Shown: positions 9,327 to 18,935, counted from the stretch's first letter. The stretch is 64,000 nt of DNA from CAZQQU01 sp964595625 (GCA_964595625.1 CAZQQU010000010.1:1-64000); one strand, 5' to 3'. The notes: generated from the letters alone by a model not told the origin. Numbers and translations: made by a program.

Positions 9327-9354
9327 CAAAAATACTTATTTCTATTGGGTTCAA
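9327..9354 (-). promoter_or_regulatory. promoter of the CPA2 antiporter gene
   Basis: On the minus strand TTG (9352-9354) is followed after 17 bases by TATTTTTG (9327-9334), matching the Bacteroidota consensus TTG-N17-23-TAnnTTTG. The start codon lies 29 bases downstream. Confidence 0.5.
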
Positions 9355-9503
9355 GGTAAGTACTTTGTCAATTTTCAGTTTTTTTATTGACATATTTTAA
9401 AGATAAGTAACGCTTTGTTTGGTTTTATTGAATTTTAGTAGAGGTTTATTTTGTAGTTGAATTTCAAATTATTGAAGGGTGATGAATAAATTGAGTTTGT
9501 ATC

Positions 9504-9532
9504 AAAAAAAAGGCCACCCATAGGGGTGGCCT
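9504..9532 (-). terminator. intrinsic terminator of the T9SS-exported protein gene
   Basis: AGGCCACCC pairs with GGGTGGCCT across a four-base loop (9511-9532). On the minus strand this is followed at once by a run of eight T residues, a textbook intrinsic terminator located 25 bases after the stop at 9557. Confidence 0.9.
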
Positions 9533-9556
9533 TTCTATATATAGAATTTCGAAAAA

Positions 9557-11290
9557 TTATTTTTTAACGAATTTAAAAGTTCCAACTTCTCCGTTGATAA
9601 CTACTTTCATAATGTAAACACCACCTTGTAAAGAGGTAATATCCAAATCTTTGCTAGTCGCTTCAACTTGAGTGTAAAGTACTCTTTGTCCTAAGATATT
9701 ATAAATACCTAGAGCTTCGATATTCTCTTTAGCGTTAACTGTGATCACATTATTAGCTGGATTAGGATAGAAGTTAAATCCAATAGCTTCAGCATTTTCA
9801 AATCCAACAGTATCTTCAGGTACTTGTGATGACCAAGCTACTTGATCCAAACCACCGTTAAACATACCAATTACAGTAGATAAACCAGTGCTTACATCAA
9901 GTCTTCTCCATTCAGAGCTAAAGTTACCGCTATTAAAAGCTGATAAATATACAAATCCAGGATCATCAGCTAACCATGATCCACCTTGACCGAAGTTAGC
10001 GTCAAAGCCAAGTGAACCAATAATAGAGCTAGAAGCATTTGATAAATCTACTGCGAAGAACTGATCGCTTACAATGTCAACGACATAGGCGTTACCTGCA
10101 TCGTCAATCATCAGGTTAATGGCTGCTTCAATACCTAAGTCACCGATAACAGTAGAAGAAACTCCATCTACATCGATAAGTGCTAAAGACGATTGTACAA
10201 TATTAGTAGACACAGCATAAAGCTCACCGGTTTCTGGGTGGAATTCAGCACCAGTCCATTCTTGTCCAGGAGGAGGTGCAATAACACCTAAACTTGTATA
10301 AACACCAGAAGCTAAATCCACTTCATAAAAGCTACCAAACTGATCTAATACATAAGCTACTGAGTTATTGTTAGGATCAATAGAACCTGCATTTTCAAAG
10401 TTAATTACTGGTGAGGAGTTAACCACAGTAAATCCATCAGGATCCTCAACTTCAAAAGTAATTAAACTTGATATTTGGTTGTTAATTGCGTAGATTGCTC
10501 CACCTTCTCCACCGCCACCTACTTCGTCGTCTCCGTGTACATTCCAAACCATACCAACGGTTAAACCTAAGTCACTAAATTTCATTGGAACTCCAGCACC
10601 ACAATCAGGAGCCATAATGTAGCTTGGTCCAGTTTCTCCGGCAGAGTTAACTCCCATTGTCATATAGTTGGTATCGGTTCCATCATCTACGATTACCATT
10701 TCTACCACCATCGATTGGCCAGCAGGAATAATAGCTGAAACAGGTACGTTTACAATTGTTAGTGCATCAGCATTAGTAGCTGTGTAAACCTCTGAACCTT
10801 CTAAAGTTAAACTTCCTCCAGGAAAAGTACCGGGAGTTGCAGAATAGATATTAATGGTGATAGGGAATCCAGAAGGAGTTGAAATAGCATCGATGGCAAA
10901 CTCCACGGCAGTTACCTCAAAACCATCAGTAATTCCATAATCTCCAGCTAAATCGAAGTCTCTGTAGAAATTGTTGTTTCTAAAAGAAGTAGGGTGCGAA
11001 GCACAGGCAATACCTTGACCGGGTTCGATTGTTTGTGAGTTACTTTGCGTAATTACTTGAGGCGCTAATCTTTCTAATCCATTAAAATGGACAAATAGCA
11101 TTCGTTGCTCAAAGGCAGTAAAGTGTTCGTTAACATCTCCATAGGAAGCACCAATTTCATTGATTCTATCAAGAAGGCTTTCAATGGTTACCGGACTCTC
11201 AGTGGGAGCTTCATGGTTTTGAAATGATTGCGCTTGTAGTAGTCCAAAAGAACCCAATAAACAAGCTAATGATAAAGTAATTTTTTTCAT
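9557..11290 (-). CDS. exported protein with propeller-like region and T9SS C-terminal sorting domain
   Basis: A signal peptide (residues 1-20, ending LLQAQ) is followed by about 240 residues containing a jelly-roll-like exported domain (DFDLAGDYGI, ITINIYSATPGTFPGG). Residues about 265-480 have strand repeats of the type AYVLDQFGSFYEVDLASG, ELYAVSTN and AYVVDIVSDQFFAVDLS, which look like a DUF4394/PQQ-like beta-propeller. Residues about 500-577 form a type A T9SS domain (FNFYPNPANNVITV, then IYNILGQRV, then GGVYIMKVV, ending FVKK). The protein should cross the outer membrane and be attached to the surface or released. No catalytic motif was recognised. It has its own -7 element and strong terminator, so it is monocistronic. 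Confidence 0.85.
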   Translation of the reverse strand: MKKITLSLACLLGSFGLLQAQSFQNHEAPTESPVTIESLLDRINEIGASYGDVNEHFTAFEQRMLFVHFNGLERLAPQVITQSNSQTIEPGQGIACASHPTSFRNNNFYRDFDLAGDYGITDGFEVTAVEFAIDAISTPSGFPITINIYSATPGTFPGGSLTLEGSEVYTATNADALTIVNVPVSAIIPAGQSMVVEMVIVDDGTDTNYMTMGVNSAGETGPSYIMAPDCGAGVPMKFSDLGLTVGMVWNVHGDDEVGGGGEGGAIYAINNQISSLITFEVEDPDGFTVVNSSPVINFENAGSIDPNNNSVAYVLDQFGSFYEVDLASGVYTSLGVIAPPPGQEWTGAEFHPETGELYAVSTNIVQSSLALIDVDGVSSTVIGDLGIEAAINLMIDDAGNAYVVDIVSDQFFAVDLSNASSSIIGSLGFDANFGQGGSWLADDPGFVYLSAFNSGNFSSEWRRLDVSTGLSTVIGMFNGGLDQVAWSSQVPEDTVGFENAEAIGFNFYPNPANNVITVNAKENIEALGIYNILGQRVLYTQVEATSKDLDITSLQGGVYIMKVVINGEVGTFKFVKK

Positions 11291-11627
11291 AAAGTTGAAT
11301 TTTGATTATTTTTTCCACACAAACATACATAAATTTTCAATAGTTAGGAATAAATCTATTTAAAGTTTTATTATATTTTTTTGCCCTTTTGGGGGTTATT
11401 ACAAATTTTAAATTTTATTTATTTGAAAAACAGATATTTATGTTGGGTTTAAATGTTTATAATATTTTTTTATAGTAGTATAAGTTAAGTATTACGCTCT
11501 ATCAAATTTTGTATTTTTTTTAAAATGTTAAATTTTAATTTTTATAAAAAAATAGCTTGTACTTTTCTTTTACTAATTAGTTCCAAAACAGGAAGTGTAT
11601 TTGTCAAAATTAATCTTAGCCATTATT
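11291..11627. promoter_or_regulatory. AT-rich intergenic region with -7 element for the T9SS protein
   Basis: This 337-base stretch is extremely AT-rich, especially 11400-11580. TATGTTTG on the minus strand (11320-11327) matches TAnnTTTG, 30 bases upstream of the ATG at 11290. No correctly spaced -33 element, ORF or structured RNA was seen in the rest. Confidence 0.4.
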
Positions 11628-12167
11628 TTAAGTGGCAAAAAGATCAAATTCTTGTGGATAAATGAGGGTACCCGATATATTTCTAAGCGCATTTTCCGAT
11701 AATTCTAGGGCCATAAATACAGGATTTGGAACGGAAAATGGCGATGTAATATGCCACTGCTGAGCAGGTTGGAAACCAAATTTCGGATAATACATTGGAT
11801 GACCTAGAACAAAAATAGAAGTAAAATCCATCTCTTTAGCAATTTTAAGCCCAGTTATAACTAGTTGACTGCCGATACCTTGTTTTTGAAATTCAGGTCG
11901 TACAGCCATGGGAGCTAAACTCAAACTTTTTACCATGTTTCCTTCTATGCATAAAATATCAATAGGGGTAAATAAAATATGCCCGATAATGGTTTGATCG
12001 GTGGCTACAGCCACCAACGAGAGTTCGGGTATAAAAACCTGTTTATTGTTTCGCAATGCTTGAACTAAGCGGGCTTCCATATCTTGGCCAAAAGCCTCCT
12101 GATGCAATCGAGATATTTGGTTGTAGTCATGTTGGGTTTCGCCTCTAATAGTGTACGCTATGGACAT
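11628..12167 (-). CDS. GNAT family N-acetyltransferase (YhbS-like)
   Basis: The 179-residue protein covers a single GNAT domain. It begins with YTIRGETQHDYNQISRLHQEAFG (motif C/D region). It contains the acetyl-CoA-binding motif A, LAPMAVRPEFQKQGIGSQLV, where Q/R-x-x-G-x-G/A appears as QKQGIGS. Motif B follows as FVLGHPMYYPKFGFQPA, the latter being typical of YhbS-type enzymes. It would transfer an acetyl group to a small molecule or protein amine in the cytoplasm. The substrate is not predictable. It is 29 bases downstream of the secreted Ere/ChaN-like gene on the same strand and may be cotranscribed. Confidence 0.85.
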   Translation of the reverse strand: MSIAYTIRGETQHDYNQISRLHQEAFGQDMEARLVQALRNNKQVFIPELSLVAVATDQTIIGHILFTPIDILCIEGNMVKSLSLAPMAVRPEFQKQGIGSQLVITGLKIAKEMDFTSIFVLGHPMYYPKFGFQPAQQWHITSPFSVPNPVFMALELSENALRNISGTLIYPQEFDLFAT

Positions 12168-12196
12168 AGGTGTATAAAAGGATATGGGGAAGAGTT

Positions 12197-13369
12197 TTAT
12201 TGGATCACTACATCATATTGATCAATCTTTTGATAGTTTTTATCTTGAAATACCAAAGTATAACGGCCTTTCTTTAAATAGAGGTCCCGGGGGGAGTTAG
12301 AATTGGTAATTTCAATTAAATCGGCTGGGATCCCGTTTTTTTCATATTCGCCCACACGATACGCTGCTACCAATACAGGTAACTGGGATTGAATCTCAGC
12401 CAGAGAAATCGTATATTTTTCTTTGCCCTGAAACTGCCAAGAGGGACGTTGATTAATATAGACAGTGGGTGGATGAATTACAACCACATCGGTTTGTTTG
12501 ACAGCATTTTTTCCTCGAAAAACTGCTCCGTTTTCATCGATTAGGACTACAGGTTGTTGAGTAGTGTTCATACGTGTAAATAGAGTATTATTTTGGGGAT
12601 CCGATTTTTCCAAAAACATGGTTTGATCGATGGTAAATGGATCTACCTGCAACATGTCCTTCAGTCTTCCCGCCATGGCCTTTTCCCAAGGATTGTACTC
12701 ATTTTCAAAAGCGTGGGCATACCCACAGTGAATCAGTACTTTACCATTCGGGTTGTTTTTGATAAACTCTTGAATGTTTTCAGCTTGTTCTATTTCTCGC
12801 TCTTTACCGTTTTTGTTGGAAGCAGCTTCATACCCAAATAAAGTATAACCAATACGCAATGCCTCATAAATTAAATTTCCAAATTCCGGTTCTTGAATGT
12901 AGTAACCGCTTTCTTGCACAGCAAATTTTCGTTGGTTAATTGCCGGGTCAAACAAGGCTTCTAATCCAAGATACCGATACCCGTTGTCATACAAATCTTG
13001 TAGCAGCGACCGTGTAAACATCCTGTGTGAGGGTAAGTGGTGTGCTTCGTTAATAATAACAAGGGGAGCTTTTTTAGCTTGTTGTATGATGTATTCCCGA
13101 GCAGGAATTAACTGGCTGTTTACAATATATAAACTGTCTTTGGGATCATTTTTTGGTTTTCTAACCCCGTTTTTATCCCAGATATGTAAGACCTGTTCGT
13201 AATACCCGCTAAATGACATTTCAGTAGCTCCGGTTTGATATTTCCAAACCACTGTATCCTTTTCTATTTGTGTCAAAATATCTTTCGAAAAACGGTAATT
13301 CCCAGGGTTGGATTGGCCCCACAACAAAACAAATTGGAAACAAAAAATTAGACTTAGTGCAGTTCTCAT
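12197..13369 (-). CDS. secreted protein, possible erythromycin-esterase/ChaN-like domain
   Basis: A signal peptide (about residues 1-18, ending LLWGQ) precedes a 390-residue protein. Residues 103-140 read PLVIINEAHHLPSHRMF and then YRYLGLEALF. They resemble the first active-site segments of the TIKI/EreA/ChaN superfamily, where Glu and His residues bind metal or act in catalysis (here E108, H110, H111, E137). A later segment, GKVLIHCGYAHAFEN, supplies another His pair, as in that fold. The C-terminal 120 residues are beta-rich. I consider the superfamily assignment plausible but not proven. It is likely periplasmic and its role is unknown. Confidence 0.6.
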   Translation of the reverse strand: MRTALSLIFCFQFVLLWGQSNPGNYRFSKDILTQIEKDTVVWKYQTGATEMSFSGYYEQVLHIWDKNGVRKPKNDPKDSLYIVNSQLIPAREYIIQQAKKAPLVIINEAHHLPSHRMFTRSLLQDLYDNGYRYLGLEALFDPAINQRKFAVQESGYYIQEPEFGNLIYEALRIGYTLFGYEAASNKNGKEREIEQAENIQEFIKNNPNGKVLIHCGYAHAFENEYNPWEKAMAGRLKDMLQVDPFTIDQTMFLEKSDPQNNTLFTRMNTTQQPVVLIDENGAVFRGKNAVKQTDVVVIHPPTVYINQRPSWQFQGKEKYTISLAEIQSQLPVLVAAYRVGEYEKNGIPADLIEITNSNSPRDLYLKKGRYTLVFQDKNYQKIDQYDVVIQ

Positions 13370-13672
13370 AAATTCAACTGATAATATTTGGAATTAAAAC
13401 TAAACAAGGACCAATGTAGTAATTTATATAAAATGATAACTTTTGGACACCGCTAATAATTGTTAAAAATTTCAAGTGAATTTTGTAAGTAACTTTCTCT
13501 ACTCATAGAGTGTGTGAACTAGTAAATAAACAACACAACATGAAGTCCGTAAATAGGCTTCCGGGTATAGAATAATCTGGTTTTATAAAAAAAAGGGTTC
13601 ATTTTACTTGACAACCCCTTAGTGCAGGTCGTATATTTGCACACTATTTAAACAATCTCTTAAGTTATATCT
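13370..13672 (+). promoter_or_regulatory. intergenic region carrying the queA promoter
   Basis: Within these 303 bases TTG (13608-13610) is followed after 21 bases by TATATTTG (13632-13639), a perfect TAnnTTTG. The predicted transcript start leaves a leader of about 30 bases before the queA ATG at 13673. Nothing else was recognised in the rest. Confidence 0.6.
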
Positions 13673-14722
13673 ATGAAATTATCTCATTTTGACTACAATT
13701 TACCTAAGGAATTGCTAGCTGAATATCCTTCGGTGAATCGGGATGAATCCCGCCTTATGGTACTTGACCGTAAAACCAAAACCATTGAGCACAAGCTTTT
13801 TAAAGACATTACAGATTATTTTGACGAAGGAGATGTGTTGATTTTAAACAATACCAAAGTGTTTCCAGCTCGTTTGTACGGAAGAAAAGAAAAAACAGGC
13901 GCTAAAATTGAGGTTTTCTTGTTACGTGAACTCAATGCTGAAACTCGTCTTTGGGATGTTTTGGTGGATCCGGCTCGTAAAATCCGAATCGGTAACAAAT
14001 TGTACTTTGGAGATGACGAAACCTTAGTAGCCGAAGTAATAGATAATACTACCTCACGAGGAAGAACGCTGCGTTTTCTCTTTGACGGTAGCTACGAAGA
14101 GTTTCGTAAAAAATTAAATGACTTAGGCGAAACTCCGCTACCTAAATACATTCCTAGAAAAGTAGAGCCGGAAGATGCCGAAAGATATCAAACCATTTAT
14201 GCCAAGATTGAAGGGGCAGTAGCTGCTCCTACGGCGGGCTTGCACTTTTCTAAACACCTTTTAAAAAGAATGGAAATAAAAGGGGTTAACATTGCCGAAC
14301 TGACCTTACATGTGGGTCTGGGAACTTTTAGTCCGGTAGAAGTAGAAGATCTTTCTAAACATAAAATGGACTCCGAAGAGTTTGAAGTACCTCAATCCAG
14401 TGCGGATATCGTTAATCAAGCTATTTTAAATAAAAAACGGGTTTGTGCCGTAGGAACTACCGTGATGCGGTCTATCGAAAGTACCGTTTCATCAACTGGA
14501 ACTCTTAATCCGTATAAAGGTTGGACTAATAAATTTATATTCCCGCCATACGATTTTAGTATCGCCAATTGTATGATTACCAATTTCCATACCCCCAAAT
14601 CTACCTTGTTGATGATGGTATCTGCTTTTGCAGGTCACGATTTTATGAAAAAGGCGTATCAAGAAGCGATACAAGAAAAATATAAATTTTTCTCCTACGG
14701 CGATGCCATGTTGATTTTATAA
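13673..14722 (+). CDS. queA: S-adenosylmethionine:tRNA ribosyltransferase-isomerase
   Basis: QueA transfers the ribosyl part of S-adenosylmethionine to 7-aminomethyl-7-deazaguanine in tRNA, making epoxyqueuosine. The 349 residues match the family length and show its hallmark segments: N-terminal FDYNLPKELLAEYPS, VLILNNTKVFPARLYG, KYIPRK, TIYAKIEGAVAAPTAGLHF, LTLHVGLGTFSPV, and FHTPKSTLLMMVSAFAG near the end. It is cytoplasmic and has its own promoter and a downstream terminator. It faces mdh and is monocistronic. Confidence 0.97.
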   Translation: MKLSHFDYNLPKELLAEYPSVNRDESRLMVLDRKTKTIEHKLFKDITDYFDEGDVLILNNTKVFPARLYGRKEKTGAKIEVFLLRELNAETRLWDVLVDPARKIRIGNKLYFGDDETLVAEVIDNTTSRGRTLRFLFDGSYEEFRKKLNDLGETPLPKYIPRKVEPEDAERYQTIYAKIEGAVAAPTAGLHFSKHLLKRMEIKGVNIAELTLHVGLGTFSPVEVEDLSKHKMDSEEFEVPQSSADIVNQAILNKKRVCAVGTTVMRSIESTVSSTGTLNPYKGWTNKFIFPPYDFSIANCMITNFHTPKSTLLMMVSAFAGHDFMKKAYQEAIQEKYKFFSYGDAMLIL

Positions 14723-14742
14723 GGAATTATTTTAAAAAAATA

Positions 14743-14767
14743 GGAGGAAACGAACTAGTTTTCCTCC
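14743..14767 (+). terminator. hairpin after queA
   Basis: GGAGGAAA pairs perfectly with TTTCCTCC around a nine-base loop, 20 bases after the queA stop. The bases that follow are only moderately T-rich, so it may act together with the stronger hairpin at 14776-14829. Confidence 0.5.
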
Positions 14768-14775
14768 CTCTTATA

Positions 14776-14829
14776 AAAATCCCGAATGCTTTTTCTCTTT
14801 TAATCTGAGATCTGTGCATTCGGGATTTT
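14776..14829. terminator. bidirectional terminator between queA and mdh
   Basis: AAAATCCCGAATGC (14776-14789) pairs perfectly over 14 bases with 14816-14829, with a 26-base loop. T-rich sequence follows the hairpin on both strands, so it can stop queA on the plus strand and mdh on the minus strand. Confidence 0.75.
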
Positions 14830-14863
14830 GGTTTTCTTTAGTGGTCAAAAGATGGCTGAAGTT

Positions 14864-15784
14864 TTACAACAACTCATTGACACTTCTTACAGCGGCGGCA
14901 CTTTCTTCAAAGTTAGCTTTTTCCGCTGCAGTTAATTCAATCGAAACTATTTCTTCTATACCGTTTTTACCGAGTATGACGGGAACTCCCAAACAGATAT
15001 CCGATTGGCCGTACTCTCCTTGCAATAGGGTAGAGCAAGGAAACATTTTTTTCCAGTCACAAGCAATGGCTTGTACCATAGCAGATACAGCAGCACCCGG
15101 AGCATACCAGGCAGAAGTACCTAATAAGGTAGTCAGCGTAGCACCACCGACTTTGGTGTCGTATAATATTTGATCCAAACGTTCTGAAGTTAAAAAGGCA
15201 CTCACCGGTACGCTGTTGCGAGTAGCTAATCGCGTTAAAGGAATCATACCGGTATCACTATGGGCTCCGATCACCATACCATCAACATCCGATGTGGGGC
15301 AGCCCAAAGCCTCAGCCAATCGGTATTTAAAGCGTGCACTGTCTAAAGCACCTCCCATACCGATGATTCTATTTTTAGGTAAACCTGAAACTTGATGTAC
15401 CAAGTAAGTCATGGTATCCATGGGGTTACTGACTACAATGATAATAACCTCGGGTGAATGTTTTACTAAATTTTCAGTAACACTTTTTACAATCCCGGCA
15501 TTGATACCAATCAGTTCCTCTCGGGTCATCCCAGGTTTACGAGGAATTCCACTGGTGATTACGGCGATGTCACTGCCCGCAGTTTGTGAGTAGTCGTTGG
15601 TGGTTCCTTTGATTAGAGTGTCAAAACCGTTGAGTGAAGCCGTTTGCATCAAATCCATCGCCTTGCCTTCGGCAAAACCTTCTTTGATGTCAATTAAAAC
15701 CACTTCTGATGCAAAATTTTTAATAGCAATATATTCGGCACAACTGGCCCCAACGGCCCCAGCGCCTACTACAGTTACTTTCAT
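14864..15784 (-). CDS. mdh: malate dehydrogenase, lactate-dehydrogenase-like type
   Basis: The enzyme interconverts malate and oxaloacetate with NAD+ in the TCA cycle. The N-terminus has the Rossmann motif GAGAVGASCAE and an NAD-selecting acidic residue at strand two (VVLIDIKEG). Substrate-binding Arg residues lie in GIPRKPGMTREEL. The VSNPMD segment is followed by the dimer/tetramer-type helix. The catalytic His lies in GAHSDTGMIPLTR, slightly different from the usual GGHGD but keeping His and Asp. The length of 306 residues fits the LDH-like MDH group found in Bacteroidota. It is monocistronic and ends at a strong shared terminator. Confidence 0.95.
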   Translation of the reverse strand: MKVTVVGAGAVGASCAEYIAIKNFASEVVLIDIKEGFAEGKAMDLMQTASLNGFDTLIKGTTNDYSQTAGSDIAVITSGIPRKPGMTREELIGINAGIVKSVTENLVKHSPEVIIIVVSNPMDTMTYLVHQVSGLPKNRIIGMGGALDSARFKYRLAEALGCPTSDVDGMVIGAHSDTGMIPLTRLATRNSVPVSAFLTSERLDQILYDTKVGGATLTTLLGTSAWYAPGAAVSAMVQAIACDWKKMFPCSTLLQGEYGQSDICLGVPVILGKNGIEEIVSIELTAAEKANFEESAAAVRSVNELL

Positions 15785-15919
15785 ACTCGATAATTTTTAG
15801 GGTTCGTAAACAAGTCTGTAAAGTTACTTTTTTTTAAAATTAATAACCACTTTTAGAGCAAAACTTTGTCGCCAGTACCGTTTAAAACGCTTATTTTGCA
15901 TTTTGGTTTGTTACTGATT

Positions 15920-16813
15920 ATGATTTCTGTACTTATTCCTACATATAACTGTGATTGTACCCCCTTGGTGTGTCAAATACACAAGCAATTAGTGGATTGT
16001 GCTATCGATTTTGAAATTATTGTAGTTGACGATGCTTCCTCCGATGCCCCAATAACTGCTCAAAACGCTACCATCAGTACCTTATCACATACTTATTTTA
16101 TAAGGCAGACTACCAATCAAGGACGTACGGCTACCCGACAATTTTTATCCGAACAAGCCCAATTTGAGCACTTGCTTTTTATGGATGCAGATACACTTCC
16201 TAAAAACCCCGATTTTATTCAAAAATTTGTCTCACAGGTGGGCCAAGCGGATGTTATTTTTGGAGGTATTGAATACGCACCAAATCCTCCGGCTCCAGAC
16301 GAAATTCTTCGTTGGTTATACGGAAAAAAAAGGGAGGGTAGATCGGTGGTAGAACGGCAAAAAATACCCTATTTATCTATCATTTCTCAATGCCTACTGA
16401 TTCGAAAAGAAATTTTCCAGCAAGCCAATACTTTTTTTGAAAACCGATATGGGGTCGATGTGTTGTTTACTCAAAATTTAGAACAACTTCAAGTGCTAGT
16501 ACTCCATATCGATAATCCCATTATACATTGGGGGCTGGAGACGAATCAAAAATTTATTGACAAAACCAAAAAAGGAATCGAATCGTTGGTGTATTTCGAA
16601 GAGCGTGGTCTGGTACCTAGCCAGTATCGTCCCCTTCAAAAAGCATCTCACTTCCTCAGAAAATACCGACTGAGCGGAGTATTTAGTTTTATAATGAGCC
16701 TTGTCAATCCGTTGATCAAGCAAAATTTAATTTCGGCTCGTCCCTCCTTGTTTCTATTTGATCTTTATAAACTCGATTATTTTTTGAAAATAAAACGACA
16801 AGAAAATGCCTAA
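15920..16813 (+). CDS. glycosyltransferase family 2
   Basis: The ATG at 15920 gives MISVLIPTYNCD, the normal first strand of a GT-A fold. An in-frame upstream GTG-like start at 15866 would add a non-homologous leader. The nucleotide-sugar site has VDDASSD near residue 40 and the metal-binding DxD-like LFMDADTLP near residue 95. Residues 200-297 are less conserved and basic, and probably bind the acceptor or membrane. It is cytoplasmic and membrane-associated, and adds a sugar to a lipid-linked glycan. It overlaps the next GT2 by eight bases, so the two are translationally coupled. Confidence 0.88.
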   Translation: MISVLIPTYNCDCTPLVCQIHKQLVDCAIDFEIIVVDDASSDAPITAQNATISTLSHTYFIRQTTNQGRTATRQFLSEQAQFEHLLFMDADTLPKNPDFIQKFVSQVGQADVIFGGIEYAPNPPAPDEILRWLYGKKREGRSVVERQKIPYLSIISQCLLIRKEIFQQANTFFENRYGVDVLFTQNLEQLQVLVLHIDNPIIHWGLETNQKFIDKTKKGIESLVYFEERGLVPSQYRPLQKASHFLRKYRLSGVFSFIMSLVNPLIKQNLISARPSLFLFDLYKLDYFLKIKRQENA

Positions 16814-17750
16814 ACTTTCTGTAATTATACCTCTTTATAACAAAGAAAAGGATGTGCTCGAGACCCTTCAAAGCTTGTTGGTGCAATCTTTTTCTGACTT
16901 TGAAGCCCTAGTGATTAATGATGGTTCTACAGATCGAAGTTTAGAAGTGGTAGCTACCCTCAGAGACCCGCGAATTCGACTTTTTGACAAAGCCAATGAA
17001 GGCGTTTCGCTTACGCGAAATTACGGAGCACAGCAAGCTACGACTCCCTATATAGTTTTTTTAGATGCTGATGATTATTGGTATACCCACCACTTGGAAA
17101 ATATATACCAACTTATCCAACAATTTCCTGATTGTCGTTGGTGGGCAACAGCTTACGCCAAAAAATTTTCGTCCAGTTATACCCAGCCCATGTCTACACC
17201 AGTGATGCAACATCCGGACCAGTTCACACGGGTTACTAATTATTTTGAGAACAGTTTACAAAGTACGTTGGCTTGGACTTCGGCAGTAGCTATGGAAAAA
17301 GAATTTTTTAATGACCTCGGTGGATTTGATTCCCGTATTACGGCAGGTGCCGGTGAAGACACTGATTTATGGATACGAGCCGCCCTGGAATCACCCTTGG
17401 GTTTTTGTACCCAAATTTCAGCCATACACAATTTACAAGGCAGTAACCGACTTTCACATACTCCGACTAGAAATCGCAATTTCTTCAATCCCGATAGGTA
17501 TGAAAAAGCAGCACCTACGAACCCATTTTTAAAAAAATATTTGGATTTGAATAGGTACTCCATTGCTTTGCAACACAAACTGGCCGGTGATGTGGCTGGT
17601 TATAAAAAATATACCCGCTTTTTGGACACCCAAAATTTGAATAAAAAACAAGTCTTTTTATTAATACAACCTCGGTGGACGCTCAAACTCCTATATTTCA
17701 CGAAATACCTCCTTCAAAAAGTTGGCATTCATCTGAGTGCTTTTAAATAA
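16806..17750 (+). CDS. glycosyltransferase family 2
   Basis: The 314-residue GT-A enzyme starts MPKLSVIIPLYNKEKDVLETL and has VINDGSTD at the donor site. FLDADDYW supplies the DxD metal ligands and GAGEDTDLWIRA (EDxDL-type) is the acceptor/catalytic region. The C-terminal 90 residues include a basic segment and a hydrophobic end (LKLLYFTKYLLQKVGI), suggesting peripheral membrane attachment. It overlaps the preceding GT2 by eight bases, and its 3' end overlaps the oppositely oriented GT61 gene by eight bases. Confidence 0.92.
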   Translation: MPKLSVIIPLYNKEKDVLETLQSLLVQSFSDFEALVINDGSTDRSLEVVATLRDPRIRLFDKANEGVSLTRNYGAQQATTPYIVFLDADDYWYTHHLENIYQLIQQFPDCRWWATAYAKKFSSSYTQPMSTPVMQHPDQFTRVTNYFENSLQSTLAWTSAVAMEKEFFNDLGGFDSRITAGAGEDTDLWIRAALESPLGFCTQISAIHNLQGSNRLSHTPTRNRNFFNPDRYEKAAPTNPFLKKYLDLNRYSIALQHKLAGDVAGYKKYTRFLDTQNLNKKQVFLLIQPRWTLKLLYFTKYLLQKVGIHLSAFK

Positions 17751-18900
17751 TTGGGAAATCCAATTTTTTTAGTATTTCCTTACAAAGAGATTCAGTGATA
17801 ATCAAGTCCTGTCGGCTGTTTACGGATTCATATTCTATAACTCGATGTTTAAATTGCAAAGCCGCTGAAATTTGTGTAAAATAAAAAGCATCTCGTAGGT
17901 AACGTTCTTTGGGAAAGAGTTCGACCACTTGGAGGTTGTTTCCATAAATCAGATTGGCTAATCCAGCTCCATGCACGGAAATTATTTTTTCAGCCTGATA
18001 AAACAACACCACCTGTTCTTTATAGGTTAATTCTTCCAAACAAACCTTTTGAAATCCATAGGTAGCGAGTTGATCTACAAATTCATCTTCATTGATAATA
18101 CGCCTTTCCACGGCATTTTTTCTAGAAATTAAAATATTCTTAGAGGTATTCCCTATGGGTATTTTTTTTTCACGTAGCTTTTGGTGAGCCCAATGGTTTA
18201 ATTTTCTTATAATCGTTGGATAATATACATTGGTCCATTGCGTATTTTCATCCCGTATATGAGGGAAAGAAATCACCAATGTGCTTTGGGTTTTAATTTT
18301 ACTGACCAACGATTTGGAGATGATTTGCTCCTCTTTATAATCAAATAAAAATTGCAAAGAATCTTTCATAAATGGAGATCCACCCCTTTTGATCAACAAC
18401 TTGTATTCTTTTAAGGCGGGATATTCATGGATTAGTAAAACCCGGGATAAGGTTTCCATCGTCCAGTGATAATAATTGTTGTCAAGCCGGTTGGTAAGTG
18501 CGATAACCTGGGTATGTTTGGTTGTGGGGAGCCACTTTTTAAAGTACACAAAATGATTGCTACAGAGTTCGTTAAGGTATTCTTTTTGAAAAATACAGTT
18601 TTCTAAAACTACCTCATTTTCTGTGTTAATAACAATTCCTTTACTCACTATTTGAGCGTTTGGAATAACCCTATAAAAAAGAGGAGCGGGTTGCAAGGTT
18701 TTAAAATGAATCCAATAGGGGGAAGAATCAATGGAGTAGTTGGAAAAATCAATTTCAAAAGCGGGCGGAGTTTCAAGGAAGACGGTTGAGGAATCTGGGT
18801 TTTTACGTAGGTCCTTGACCGTGATAGTCTTAAAAAAGAAATCACTGAGGTTGCGGTTGAATTGTAATACTCCTTTAAATTTTTTTAAATAATTTTCCAT
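17743..18900 (-). CDS. glycosyltransferase family 61 (DUF563-type)
   Basis: The 385-residue protein carries GT61 hallmarks. YYHWTMETLSRVLLI near residue 150 is the conserved H-W region. ISVHGAGLANLIYGNNLQVVELFP near residue 315 is the diagnostic HGAxLxN motif. The fold is predicted to be GT-B-like. There is no signal peptide, so it works at the cytoplasmic face on a lipid-linked glycan. It lies 35 bases downstream of the FdtA-like ketoisomerase and is probably cotranscribed with it. Its end overlaps the convergent GT2 by eight bases. Confidence 0.88.
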   Translation of the reverse strand: MENYLKKFKGVLQFNRNLSDFFFKTITVKDLRKNPDSSTVFLETPPAFEIDFSNYSIDSSPYWIHFKTLQPAPLFYRVIPNAQIVSKGIVINTENEVVLENCIFQKEYLNELCSNHFVYFKKWLPTTKHTQVIALTNRLDNNYYHWTMETLSRVLLIHEYPALKEYKLLIKRGGSPFMKDSLQFLFDYKEEQIISKSLVSKIKTQSTLVISFPHIRDENTQWTNVYYPTIIRKLNHWAHQKLREKKIPIGNTSKNILISRKNAVERRIINEDEFVDQLATYGFQKVCLEELTYKEQVVLFYQAEKIISVHGAGLANLIYGNNLQVVELFPKERYLRDAFYFTQISAALQFKHRVIEYESVNSRQDLIITESLCKEILKKLDFPII

Positions 18901-18935
18901 GGGCTCCCTAATTTGGACTACAACCTCCTTGTTAT

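Noticed and set aside
12984..13202. 72-residue plus-strand ORF
   Set aside because: Antisense shadow of the Ere/ChaN-like gene.
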